Assembly: GCA_036339585.1 (NCBI GenBank)
Contig: JAYZAS010000002.1
Coordinates: 1-64,000 of the forward strand
Source of the DNA: Pseudomonadota bacterium
Lineage (GTDB): Bacteria; Pseudomonadota; Alphaproteobacteria; UBA8366
DNA length: 64,000 nucleotides
Direction of reading: 5' to 3'
Of this stretch, positions 56,322 through 64,000 are shown piece after piece. The position numbers and the translations under genes were made by a program. The notes under the pieces are model-generated. The model made no database searches. It was not told the DNA's origin and saw only the letters and a list, made by a program, of their open reading frames with translations. Positions within the stretch are counted from its first letter, which is position 1; the number at the start of each line of letters is the position of its first letter.

Positions 56322-57284
56322 ATGAGCAGTGTCACCATAGGATTAGGTCCGAAGCTTGACCCGAACAAATTTCGCGACCCAGACTACACGGCTCGGGGAG
56401 AAGCTCGTGCGGAGGTTTCTCTTAGTAAACTAGAGACTATTTGGTTCAATACCGGAACACTTTGCAACCTTGCGTGCGAAAATTGCTACATTGAATCTAG
56501 TCCTAAAAATGACAAACTCGTTTACCTAAGCGCCTCAGAAGTTGATGAGTTTCTTCACGAGACTACCTATCATCAACTTGGTACCAACGAAATAGGGTTT
56601 ACCGGCGGTGAGCCTTTTATGAATCCCGATCTAATAGTTATGCTGGAAAATGTGCTTGCACGAGGCTTTGAAGCATTGGTACTCACAAACGGTATGCGCC
56701 CACTAATGAAGTGCGCCGATGCCGTTCTCTCACTTCATCCTCGAGAAAAATGCAAATTCCGAGTTTCATTAGACCATTTCACACAAGGAGGCCACGAAAA
56801 GATACGTGGAGAAAATACATGGGAACCCGCTCTACAAGGACTAAAATGGCTGTGTGAAAACGGTTTCCCAGTTTCAGTTGCTAGCCGAACTTGTTGGTTA
56901 CAAAGCGAAGACATCATACGCAAGGGCTTCGATGCACTATTCTTTAATGAAAAAATTACTATCGATGCGTCAAATCCTACTAGTTTAGTTCTTTTTCCTG
57001 AATTGGATGACCAAATCGACGTGCCAGAAATAACTGAAAGTTGCTGGAATGTGCTGGATATTTCCCCACGTGAGTTGATGTGCTCTCATTCTCGGGTTGT
57101 ATTAAAACGCAAGGGAGATTCCTCTCCAGTTGTTTCACCGTGCACCCTTTTGCCATATGAAGAAGCATTTGATTTTGGATCAACACTAGCCAGCGCTCAG
57201 CACCCAGTGAAGTTAAAACATCCTCATTGCAGCAAATTCTGCGTCCTCGGCAGGGCCTCATGTAGCACCGGTTCCAATGTATAA
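56322..57284 (+). CDS. Radical SAM protein of unknown function
   Basis: 320 residues from ATG 56322; a TTG 39 bases upstream is also open. The radical SAM cluster motif is C48-x3-C52-x2-C55 (CNLACENC), and the SAM-binding GGEP is at 95-98. The C-terminal half has further cysteines (LMCSHSR, VSPCTLLPY, HCSKFC and SCST) that could hold an auxiliary cluster or bind a substrate, as in SPASM-like proteins. The opening GLGPKLDPNKFRDP is typical of a conserved family I recall in Rhodospirillales. No peptide precursor gene is adjacent. The substrate is unknown. Confidence 0.85.
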   Translation: MSSVTIGLGPKLDPNKFRDPDYTARGEARAEVSLSKLETIWFNTGTLCNLACENCYIESSPKNDKLVYLSASEVDEFLHETTYHQLGTNEIGFTGGEPFMNPDLIVMLENVLARGFEALVLTNGMRPLMKCADAVLSLHPREKCKFRVSLDHFTQGGHEKIRGENTWEPALQGLKWLCENGFPVSVASRTCWLQSEDIIRKGFDALFFNEKITIDASNPTSLVLFPELDDQIDVPEITESCWNVLDISPRELMCSHSRVVLKRKGDSSPVVSPCTLLPYEEAFDFGSTLASAQHPVKLKHPHCSKFCVLGRASCSTGSNV

Positions 57285-57375
57285 TTAAAAAATTTAGAGG
57301 TTTTGCTTTGACAAACTAACTAAACAGGGGCTTAAACTATAAATCGAATACTGCTGTGGTCTACAGGAATAGGAA

Positions 57376-57768
57376 ATGTATCAGAAACGTACCCGCGACA
57401 TCAAAGTAACGGTTAAGCCATTCTACCTTGAAGATCAATCTGCACCAGACGAGAATCATTTTGTGTGGGCTTATCACGTGAAAATAGAGAATAACGGGGT
57501 TCAAACTGTACAATTGCGAACACGTTACTGGCAAATAACTGATGCAGATGGCAGGGTTCAGGAGGTGCGCGGACCTGGAGTTGTGGGCGAACAACCTGTG
57601 TTAGGTCCGGGCGATGATTTTGAGTATACCAGTGGAACACCTTTGCAAACACCGTCTGGCATAATGGTGGGCACTTATCAAATGGAAGCACCAAATGGAG
57701 AATGTTTCGATGTGCGAATCCCTGCGTTCTCACTTGATAGCCCGCATCAGCCAATGCAGTTGAATTGA
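57376..57768 (+). CDS. apaG: ApaG protein
   Basis: 130-residue ApaG, normal length, an immunoglobulin-like beta fold. Blocks include [10 protein letters not shown] near 13-22, [13 protein letters not shown] near 29-41, [10 protein letters not shown] near 50-59, [22 protein letters not shown] near 66-87 and MVGTYQM near 96-102. It is linked to cobalt/magnesium resistance in enteric bacteria, but the biochemical role is unsettled. It lies alone between the radical SAM gene and folE. Confidence 0.94.
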   Translation: MYQKRTRDIKVTVKPFYLEDQSAPDENHFVWAYHVKIENNGVQTVQLRTRYWQITDADGRVQEVRGPGVVGEQPVLGPGDDFEYTSGTPLQTPSGIMVGTYQMEAPNGECFDVRIPAFSLDSPHQPMQLN

Positions 57769-57829
57769 TGGGATAAAACTGTAGTAGTTTAAGTTCGAAA
57801 TATCCGGTAAATAACCTACATTAGACTCT

Positions 57830-57847
57830 GGATAGAAAACACTATCC
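57830..57847. promoter_or_regulatory. Inverted repeat before folE
   Basis: GGATAG and CTATCC arms around six bases, ending 41 bases before the folE ATG. It could be an operator or leader hairpin. No T-run follows. Confidence 0.3.
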
Positions 57848-57888
57848 AATCAATACAGAATTGTTAGGCTGAAAGAGGTTTGAAACTA

Positions 57889-58512
57889 ATGACGGCACAA
57901 CCAACGGCAAAAGGCGCAGACGATCCGGGGCCCAGCCGTGAACAAGCTGAGAAGGCTGTACGGACGCTCATCCAATGGGCTGGCGACAATCCCGAACGTG
58001 AAGGTCTCGTAGATACTCCGGCTCGTTTTGTGAGGGCTTGGGAGGAGTATTTCTCGGGCTACAACGAAGATCCCGTCGAGGTTCTCGAGCGAACTTTCCA
58101 AGAAACGGGTGGTTATGATGAAATGGTGGTCCTCAGAGACATCGAGTTCTTTTCGCACTGCGAACACCACGTAGTGCCAATAATTGGAAAGGTACATGTC
58201 GCTTACCTTCCATCCAACAGAGTAATTGGCATAAGCAAATTGGCGCGTGTTGTAGAAATTTTTGCTCGACGTCTACAAATACAAGAAAAGTTGACGGCTC
58301 AAATAGCTCAGACTATAGACGAAGTATTAGAACCCAAGGGTGTCGGTGTCGTAGTTCAAGCTCAACATCAATGTATGACAACACGTGGGGTTAAAAAATC
58401 TGGTGTATCGATGATCACTAGCCACATGTTGGGCGCATTCCGTGATGACTCAAAGACTCGGCGTGAGTTTCTCTCATTTATAGAGGGTGCTAGCCCAAGC
58501 TTCTCAACCTAA
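57889..58512 (+). CDS. folE: GTP cyclohydrolase I
   Basis: About 207 residues. It converts GTP to dihydroneopterin triphosphate, the first step to folate and also feeding queuosine precursor synthesis. Zinc ligands are Cys91 and His94 in SHCEHHVVP and Cys162 in HQCMTTRGV. This is the zinc-dependent FolE1 form. ATG 57889 with AGAGG upstream is preferred over TTG 57880, which would have no spacing to that site. Confidence 0.95.
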   Translation: MTAQPTAKGADDPGPSREQAEKAVRTLIQWAGDNPEREGLVDTPARFVRAWEEYFSGYNEDPVEVLERTFQETGGYDEMVVLRDIEFFSHCEHHVVPIIGKVHVAYLPSNRVIGISKLARVVEIFARRLQIQEKLTAQIAQTIDEVLEPKGVGVVVQAQHQCMTTRGVKKSGVSMITSHMLGAFRDDSKTRREFLSFIEGASPSFST

Positions 58513-58560
58513 CTCTGCCTAAAGTTATTTAGTGAACCAGTCTTCGCAAAACCGTGATGG

Positions 58561-58572
58561 TATACTAGTATA
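58561..58572. promoter_or_regulatory. 12-bp palindrome before trkH
   Basis: TATACTAGTATA is its own reverse complement and ends 38 bases before the trkH ATG. TATACT could serve as a -10 element, but no -35 lies at the right distance, so an operator is equally possible. Confidence 0.35.
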
Positions 58573-58610
58573 TTTTACACAGAAAACTGAACCTGAGTGG
58601 GCCTCTTGCC

Positions 58611-60062
58611 ATGCTCGACTTTCGCCCAGTGCTTTTCATTCTTGGTGTGTTGTTATCAACACTAGCTGGCGCTATGTGTTTACCTGCTATCGCGGACTTA
58701 GTAAGCGGTAATAAAGATTGGCAGGTGTTCGCAGTCTCCGCAGGGTTTACCGGCTTTATCGGGGGACTTTTTGTTTTTTCGAGTGCGCGGCGGGTTAAAA
58801 AAGGCATCAATGTTCGTCAAGCTTTTCTCTTAACATCCCTTGCATGGATCATTATTCCCGCTTTTGGCGCTTTGCCAATGATCTTTGCTGACCTGAACTT
58901 GACTTACACTGACGCTTTCTTCGAAGCGATGTCTGGGATTACCACTACTGGGTCCACAGTGATAGTTGGCTTAGACAATGTCCAGCCAGGTATTCTTCTC
59001 TGGAGAGCCCTCCTCCAGTGGCTAGGAGGGATTGGGATAATAGGAATGGCAATTGCTATTATGCCACTTCTTCAAGTGGGCGGTATGCAGTTATTCCGTA
59101 TGGAATCCTCCGACAAGTCAGAAAAAATTATGCCCCGCGCAGCACAGTTAATCGCCTACATTGGCTTTATCTATCTCTCCTTCACAGCGGTTTGTGCACT
59201 TCTCTACTGGATCACTGGCATGACTGGATTTGATGCCATTGCACACGCAATGACCACTATTGCGACAGGAGGCTTCTCAACTCATGATCTTTCAATAGGT
59301 TACTTTGAAGATATAAGGGTAGAACTTATTACTATTGTTTTCATGCTGATTGGAAGCTTACCATTTGTACTCTATTTGAAAGTATTGCGTGGCAATTTTA
59401 GGGCTCTTTGGCGTGACAGCCAAGTGCAGTGGTTTTTTACCATCGTGATCACAGCCGTGGGTGCGCTTGCAATATATTTGTGGCAAACAAAAGGGAAGGA
59501 TCCCGTTACCGCCATTTCGAATAGCGCCTTCAACGTGGTCTCAGTGATCACCGGCACCGGCTATTCCACCACAGATTTTAGTGCATGGGGTCCGTTTGCC
59601 CTCGCCTCATTTCTATTTCTTATGTTCATTGGAGGTTGTGCAGGCTCGACAACCTGCGGGATCAAAGTCTTCCGCTTCCAAGTGCTCTATGCAACCGCCC
59701 TAACTCAAATTCGAAAGTTACACGAGCCCCATGGCGTGTTCCTCTCGTACTATAATAGAAAACCGATTGACGAGACAGTTGGGAGCTCAGTAATGGGATT
59801 TTTCTTCCTATATGCCCTCTCCTTTGCTGTCTTGGCCACAGGTCTTGGGCTGATGGGACTTGATTTCCTTACGGCAATATCAGGGGCTGCCACAGCAATT
59901 TCTAATGTGGGGCCGGGTTTGGGCTCCACGATAGGCCCTGCCGGAACCTTCATTACGCTACCCGACTCCGCAAAATGGCTTTTATCTTTTGGAATGTTAA
60001 TTGGCAGGCTCGAATTATTTACTATTTTCGTGCTGCTAGCACCTTCATTCTGGCGCGAGTAG
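58611..60062 (+). CDS. trkH: Trk-type potassium transporter TrkH
   Basis: 483-residue inner-membrane K+ channel-like transporter built from four M1-P-M2 repeats. Filter-like segments are SGITTTGSTV, TIATGGFSTH, VITGTGYSTTD and ISNVGPGLG, one per repeat, each with the expected glycine. It works with the NAD/ATP-binding TrkA, which is not in the window. It is monocistronic and ends 4 bp from the convergent lipoprotein gene. Confidence 0.94.
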   Translation: MLDFRPVLFILGVLLSTLAGAMCLPAIADLVSGNKDWQVFAVSAGFTGFIGGLFVFSSARRVKKGINVRQAFLLTSLAWIIIPAFGALPMIFADLNLTYTDAFFEAMSGITTTGSTVIVGLDNVQPGILLWRALLQWLGGIGIIGMAIAIMPLLQVGGMQLFRMESSDKSEKIMPRAAQLIAYIGFIYLSFTAVCALLYWITGMTGFDAIAHAMTTIATGGFSTHDLSIGYFEDIRVELITIVFMLIGSLPFVLYLKVLRGNFRALWRDSQVQWFFTIVITAVGALAIYLWQTKGKDPVTAISNSAFNVVSVITGTGYSTTDFSAWGPFALASFLFLMFIGGCAGSTTCGIKVFRFQVLYATALTQIRKLHEPHGVFLSYYNRKPIDETVGSSVMGFFFLYALSFAVLATGLGLMGLDFLTAISGAATAISNVGPGLGSTIGPAGTFITLPDSAKWLLSFGMLIGRLELFTIFVLLAPSFWRE

Positions 60063-60066
60063 GACT

Positions 60067-60666
60067 TTATCTCAAAAAAGCACTCAAGTGCTTACGTAAG
60101 CGTGCCTCAAAAGCTTTATTGAATTCACCCATAACATCATTATTCATCTGTTCCCACAATCGTTCCCGTTCCGCAATTGTTGCATTTTCAGAGATGGTTC
60201 GGCTAGCTCTAACAGTCGTTCTTGCTGCGGCTTGCCCTCCGTTTGCCGCCTTGAGCACTTCTATGCCGACTGACAGAACGACATCGTAACGCTCACCTTG
60301 ATTATTTGTAAAAGCGCCACGAATGCCGCCAACTTTTTCTAACTTCACTTCAACCACGCTCGCCTGATCAATAGTCAAACTCGCCACCCCATATTTTCCT
60401 ACCGCACGCAAACGATCCTTGGCCCATCTTTCAGCAGCATCTAATAATTGGTTCGGCATTTCGTGTTCTATGTAAGGAGATTTCAATGGAGCTTTGTAAA
60501 TGCGTTTAACGTCAATTTTTGCCACATCAAGATTGATTTTTGAAAGTTTAGAAAATGAGGTCGGACCAGTTAATGGTCTCTCCCGTGGAGCCTCACAGGC
60601 CACCACAACAATTAAGGACGAAAAAAAAACTAAAAAGCGCCAAAAATAAGCAATATTGCTCGTCAT
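60067..60666 (-). CDS. Putative lipoprotein, unknown function
   Basis: 199 residues. A signal peptide ends VVAC, so Cys24 may be lipidated. The mature part holds mixed helix and strand, with SPYIEHEMPNQLLDAAERWAKDRL near 66-89 read in parts, strands SLTIDQASVVEVKL and RYDVVLSVGIEVL, and a helical tail (RLWEQMNNDVMGEFNKAFEAR). I do not recognise a named domain. Its start overlaps the hslO stop by 4 bp, so it belongs to argD-argF-hslO. A periplasmic role is likely. Confidence 0.7.
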   Translation of the reverse strand: MTSNIAYFWRFLVFFSSLIVVVACEAPRERPLTGPTSFSKLSKINLDVAKIDVKRIYKAPLKSPYIEHEMPNQLLDAAERWAKDRLRAVGKYGVASLTIDQASVVEVKLEKVGGIRGAFTNNQGERYDVVLSVGIEVLKAANGGQAAARTTVRASRTISENATIAERERLWEQMNNDVMGEFNKAFEARLRKHLSAFLR

Positions 60667-61598
60667 TCCAATCTTCCTCTATCGCGCAATTCAGTTAAAT
60701 CACTCTCACGAAAAATAGTCTGCAGATTACAAAACTCACATGTAACAACTACCTTTCCGTTCACCTTCAAGCTTTCTATTTCCTCATTCGGCAGAGCAGC
60801 GAGGACCAACTCAACCCGTTCTTTAGAGCAACTACATTTTGCACACAGATTTTTAGCCTCGTACACACGAATTTTATCACCATTGAATAGCTCGAAAAGT
60901 ACCGAAAATGGTGAAATACAATTTTGATATAGGGTGATTGGTTTTATTTTCTGTACTAAATCTCGGTGTTGCTTCCATACCTCATCGATCTTTCCGTTAG
61001 GGACCATTGATTCTTTTCTAGGCAAACGCTGAAGCATAACTCCACCCGTCCGCCAAGTTTTGTCTCTGTCACGAGAGACTCCTATTTTCAATACTGCGTC
61101 AAATTGAACAGATTGCTGGAAATAATGATGGGCGCATTGTTCAAGTGTTCTACCGCCTAATTCGACTATACCTTGGTAACGCTCTTTCTCCGGTCCACGT
61201 TCAACTGTAAAAGCAAGATAGCCCTCTCCCACTAGTTGAACCGTGTTGCTTTTTTTATTGCAAAAGGTGGGCAAACAGGTGCGATCAAACTTGGCATAAC
61301 CTCTCAGTTGGCCGCCATCCGTTGCATCACAAACAAGTAAACGGACCGGGCCATCTCCTTTTATTTGTAAGTTTAGCACGCCTTTGTACTTGAAAATCGA
61401 GGCTAACATTGCAGTTAACGTTAACGCTTCTGCCAATAAATGAGCTACCGGTGCAGGATAGTCATGGGCAAGAATAATTTCATCAACGACGGAACCCAAT
61501 CGAACTAGCCGTCCATGAAGCTCAAGCCCATCCAACAAAAAAGGAAGAACGAAATTATTTTTGGGGGCGACCGCCCCATCAGCTACGACATACACCAA
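60663..61598 (-). CDS. hslO: Redox-regulated chaperone Hsp33
   Basis: 311-residue Hsp33, a holdase turned on by oxidation. The N-terminal folding domain has [19 protein letters not shown] near 17-35. The C-terminal zinc switch has CAKCSC followed about 35 residues later by CEFC, giving the CxC and CxxC pairs. It overlaps the argF end by 16 bp, so the start lies inside argF, and a lipoprotein gene overlaps its stop. The argD-argF-hslO order is typical of alphaproteobacteria. Confidence 0.95.
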   Translation of the reverse strand: MVYVVADGAVAPKNNFVLPFLLDGLELHGRLVRLGSVVDEIILAHDYPAPVAHLLAEALTLTAMLASIFKYKGVLNLQIKGDGPVRLLVCDATDGGQLRGYAKFDRTCLPTFCNKKSNTVQLVGEGYLAFTVERGPEKERYQGIVELGGRTLEQCAHHYFQQSVQFDAVLKIGVSRDRDKTWRTGGVMLQRLPRKESMVPNGKIDEVWKQHRDLVQKIKPITLYQNCISPFSVLFELFNGDKIRVYEAKNLCAKCSCSKERVELVLAALPNEEIESLKVNGKVVVTCEFCNLQTIFRESDLTELRDRGRLE

Positions 61599-62482
61599 GC
61601 TAACACGCCTTTTTGTGCATGAAGTCGATTTTCGGCCTCATCCCAAACTACCGATTGCGGACCATCAATAACATCAGCAGTGACTTCCTCACCACGGTGA
61701 GCTGGCAGGCAATGCATGAAAATCGCATTATCCTCCGCTAACGACATTATTCGCTGATTTACCTGATAAGGCTGTAATAACTCGTGCCTGCGTTTTGGAT
61801 CGCGATCGCCCATCGAAACCCACACATCTGTAACTATACAATCGGCTCCACTTACCGCCTCGTCGGGGTCCTCGGTTAAGAGAACATTCCCACCTTCACT
61901 TATTGCCCACTCAATCAATGTCGACTCGGGGCCAAGTCCCCGAGGACAACCTAGACGCAGCGGGAACCCCAGTTTCACTGAAGCTTGAATCCAGCTCGCA
62001 GCTACGTTGTTCCCGTCACCTAGCCAAGCAACACACCTGCCCGTAATTGGGCCCTTACGTTCTTCAAAGGTCATAATATCAGCCAGAATTTGGCAGGGAT
62101 GCGTCAGATCTGTGAGACCATTTATTACAGGAACAGTTGAATGCTGTGCCAATTCTTCCAAATTTTCGGCCGATTTTGTTCGTAACATTATGCCATCTAC
62201 ATACCGTGATAGCACACGAGCGGTGTCTGCAACCGTCTCACCACGGCCCAGCTGACTTTCCGATTCGCTTAGCAGCACAACATCACCACCCAACTGCCGC
62301 ATGCCTACCTCAAAACTTACCCGTGTTCGGGTGGAGGGTTGTTCGAAAACCATAGCCAAAGTCTTCCCGCTCAGCGGAAGTTGGCTACAGCTATCATCCC
62401 TCTTGAACTCACCACCGAGACAAAGCAACCGCCGCAGTGTGTGCTCATCAAACCGATCCAGATCAAGAAAATGTCGTGGCAC
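61583..62482 (-). CDS. argF: Ornithine carbamoyltransferase
   Basis: 299-residue enzyme making citrulline from ornithine and carbamoyl phosphate in arginine synthesis. The carbamoyl phosphate motif STRTR is at 50-54, HPCQ at 128-131 and the ornithine-binding [11 protein letters not shown] near 260. These motifs separate it from aspartate carbamoyltransferase. It starts three bases after argD ends. Confidence 0.96.
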   Translation of the reverse strand: MPRHFLDLDRFDEHTLRRLLCLGGEFKRDDSCSQLPLSGKTLAMVFEQPSTRTRVSFEVGMRQLGGDVVLLSESESQLGRGETVADTARVLSRYVDGIMLRTKSAENLEELAQHSTVPVINGLTDLTHPCQILADIMTFEERKGPITGRCVAWLGDGNNVAASWIQASVKLGFPLRLGCPRGLGPESTLIEWAISEGGNVLLTEDPDEAVSGADCIVTDVWVSMGDRDPKRRHELLQPYQVNQRIMSLAEDNAIFMHCLPAHRGEEVTADVIDGPQSVVWDEAENRLHAQKGVLAWCMS

Positions 62483-62485
62483 CCT

Positions 62486-63700
62486 TTAATCCTTTTTCTT
62501 AACTTTTTTCTTCTCTAACTGCTTTGCCACCGTAGAGAGCATACTTACTGCCTCGGCAACATGGTGCTCATCGATAATCAAAGGAGGAACTAACCGCAAA
62601 ATGTTGTCACCAGCCCCCACAGTCAACAAACCTTCATCTCTGAGGAGCTTAACTAACTCGCTATTTGGCGGCCCACATTTGATGCCGAGCATAAGGCCCT
62701 TGCCCCTCACACCCTTGTAAACTGTTGGATGCATCTCACACTGTTTCGTAATTTCATGGCGCAACAGCTTACCTACCTTTTGCACTTTCTCGAGAAACTT
62801 CCTTTCCGATACGATTTCAAGAACTTTTCTAGCCACGGCACCAGCGAGGTAGTTGCCGCCAAACGTTGAACCATGTGTGCCAGCAACCATCCCCTTTGCA
62901 GCCTCTGACGTTGCCATTACAGCGCCTATAGGAAATCCTCCTCCGAGACCCTTAGCAACAGCCATCACGTCCGGCTCGACACCAGACCACTCATGGGCCC
63001 ACAGTTTCCCCGTACGCCCAATGCCACATTGGACCTCGTCAAAAAACACTAGCAGCCCGAATTCATCGGCAATCGAGCGCACCTCCCTCAAGAAGTCGTT
63101 CTCCGCAGGCCTGATCCCGCCCTCGCCTTGGATTGGCTCTACTAATATAGCAGCTGTCTCCTCCGTAACCGCCGCCCTTAGTTCATTAGTGTTACCGAAT
63201 GGTAAAATGTCAAAGCCTTCAGTCTCAGGTCCAAACCCCTCAAGATGACCGGCATTTTTAGATGCAGACAGGGTTGCCAAAGTCCGACCATGAAATGAGC
63301 CATCAAAGCTCAATATTCTGTAACGCTCTGGCTCACCATTTGCGCTATGATACTTTCGACATAACTTTATCCCGCCCTCCACCGCTTCTGCTCCCGAATT
63401 GCAGAAAAAGGCAAAGTCCGCAAAAGATGTTGCCACCAACTGATTTGCCAACATCTCTTGGTCAGGAATACGGAAGAGATTAGAAGTATGCCAGACTTTC
63501 TTGGCCTGCTCACTTAATACTCGTACTAAACGTGGATCACTATGTCCTAGTGCATTGACTGCTATTCCCGCACAAAAATCAAGGTAGCGAGTCCCATCTG
63601 TTGATACCAAGTATGCACCATCACCTCTGTCGAAAGAGATATCAGCCCGAGCATATGTTGGCATTACAGCTGTTGGTTTATTTTTATGTGAGTCAGACAT
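62486..63700 (-). CDS. argD: Acetylornithine aminotransferase
   Basis: 404-residue class III PLP aminotransferase acting on N-acetylornithine, and probably also on succinyl-diaminopimelate. Blocks are FFCNSGAEAVEGGIKL near 99-114, SFDGSFHGRTLATLSAS near 131-147, VFFDEVQCGIGRTG near 219-232 and the PLP lysine in AVAKGLGGGFPIGA near 250. A basic tail (KKKVKKKD) closes it. It is first of argD-argF-hslO-lipoprotein, behind a good promoter. Confidence 0.95.
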   Translation of the reverse strand: MSDSHKNKPTAVMPTYARADISFDRGDGAYLVSTDGTRYLDFCAGIAVNALGHSDPRLVRVLSEQAKKVWHTSNLFRIPDQEMLANQLVATSFADFAFFCNSGAEAVEGGIKLCRKYHSANGEPERYRILSFDGSFHGRTLATLSASKNAGHLEGFGPETEGFDILPFGNTNELRAAVTEETAAILVEPIQGEGGIRPAENDFLREVRSIADEFGLLVFFDEVQCGIGRTGKLWAHEWSGVEPDVMAVAKGLGGGFPIGAVMATSEAAKGMVAGTHGSTFGGNYLAGAVARKVLEIVSERKFLEKVQKVGKLLRHEITKQCEMHPTVYKGVRGKGLMLGIKCGPPNSELVKLLRDEGLLTVGAGDNILRLVPPLIIDEHHVAEAVSMLSTVAKQLEKKKVKKKD

Positions 63701-63735
63701 TTATACCAGTTCAAGTAAATTTTCGGCAAACCAGG

Positions 63736-63764
63736 ATAATCTGATTTCGCGGCTTAGCTGTCAA
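63736..63764 (-). promoter_or_regulatory. Promoter of argD operon
   Basis: On the minus strand a perfect TTGACA is followed after 17 bases by GATTAT, whose last base is 35 bases before the argD ATG. No Arg-box type palindrome was identified around it. Confidence 0.6.
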
Positions 63765-63816
63765 CTTTATGAAACTACTAAGCAGCAGCCAATCGCCATA
63801 TCAGATTTTTATAAAC

Positions 63817-64000
63817 TCAAGCCTTCAATTTATAACCTTTGTCCAGAAGGCGCGCAGTCAACCACCAAAGAAATATATTTACTCCCATTAAAACAGTTAC
63901 TCCAAGCCAGAAAGGGGCATCAGCCTGCTTTATAAACCCATACCGAAACCCATCTATCATGTAAAAAAGAGGGTTTAACATAGCTACTTTTTGAAAAATC
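63817..64000 (-). CDS. ABC-2 type transporter permease, C-terminal end
   Basis: A minus-strand frame running off the right edge, about 60 codons before its stop. It reads QKVAMLNPLFYMIDGFRYGF, then a hydrophobic helix (FWLGVTVLMGVNIFLWWL), then a basic tail (TARLLDKGYKLKA). The NP-FY-IDGFRYGF pattern plus a last helix and basic tail is the usual C-terminus of ABC-2 permeases of the drug/polysaccharide export type. Its cognate ATPase would lie further right. It is upstream of argD on the same strand, with the argD promoter between. Confidence 0.8.
   Translation of the reverse strand, partial: IFQKVAMLNPLFYMIDGFRYGFIKQADAPFWLGVTVLMGVNIFLWWLTARLLDKGYKLKA

Overview
The window looks like a chromosomal segment of a free-living, moderate-G+C alphaproteobacterium, probably Rhodospirillales-like or a related marine lineage. 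The signs are gene content and order: CobS/CobT aerobic cobaltochelatase beside a J-protein and BolA, class I lysyl-tRNA synthetase, an Rrf2-SufBCDSUTA operon, methylmalonyl-CoA mutase with MeaB, a CtaA/Cox15-type haem A synthase, and the aroK-aroB-CorC and argD-argF-hslO chains. A genus cannot be named from the sequence alone. There is no phage, insertion sequence, integron or CRISPR array. Genes are tightly packed, with many 4-bp stop/start overlaps, and base composition looks even throughout.

Layout. 1-2.9 kb: the end of an MFS transporter, a FetAB-type ABC pair and a DUF2937 protein. 2.9-6.9 kb: cobT, cobS and a zinc-motif J-protein, divergent from bolA. 6.9-9.9 kb: aroK-aroB-CorC on the minus strand. 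10-16 kb on the plus strand: a 46-residue membrane protein, xerD, accA, a lipoprotein, pgi and mutL. 16-19.2 kb: rsmD and rluB, tadA, purD. 19.3-26.4 kb: xseA and an M23 peptidase, facing a lipid A/Kdo operon (msbA-like, DUF374 acyltransferase, waaA, lpxK). 26.6-35 kb: a glycine-zipper lipoprotein, ctaA, a MarR regulator, a DinG-like iron-sulfur helicase, lysK and an amidase. 35-38.9 kb: DUF952, pyrD, a TipF-like degenerate EAL protein and a HAD phosphatase. 39-43.8 kb: methylmalonyl-CoA mutase, an unusual tRNA-guanine transglycosylase, rpmB and meaB. 44-49.1 kb: GNAT, Lrp, LysE and a 1069-residue TipN-like coiled-coil protein. 49.3-55.8 kb: the complete SUF operon. 56-60 kb: tRNA-Gly(CCC), a radical SAM enzyme of unknown function, apaG, folE and trkH. 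60-64 kb: a lipoprotein, hslO, argF, argD and the end of an ABC-2 permease.

How the genes work together. CobS/CobT make the cobalamin precursor whose end product methylmalonyl-CoA mutase needs, and MeaB protects that mutase. The SUF operon supplies clusters to the DinG-like helicase and the radical SAM enzyme seen here. The msbA/DUF374/waaA/lpxK block builds and exports lipid A-Kdo. Two genes about 8 kb apart match the architecture of the Caulobacter polarity pair TipN/TipF, which suggests a polar-organising system.

The most unusual item is the TipN-like protein. Reading it by eye shows a precise 25-residue repeat: 29 full units between residues 135 and 940, broken only by inserts of 15, 15, 15 and 36 residues, between two N-terminal membrane helices and a 129-residue C-terminal domain. 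Other points of interest are a TGT with an altered substrate-pocket loop, the radical SAM protein, a 14-bp perfect palindrome just before the mutase gene, and repeated AAACGG elements before the SUF operon.
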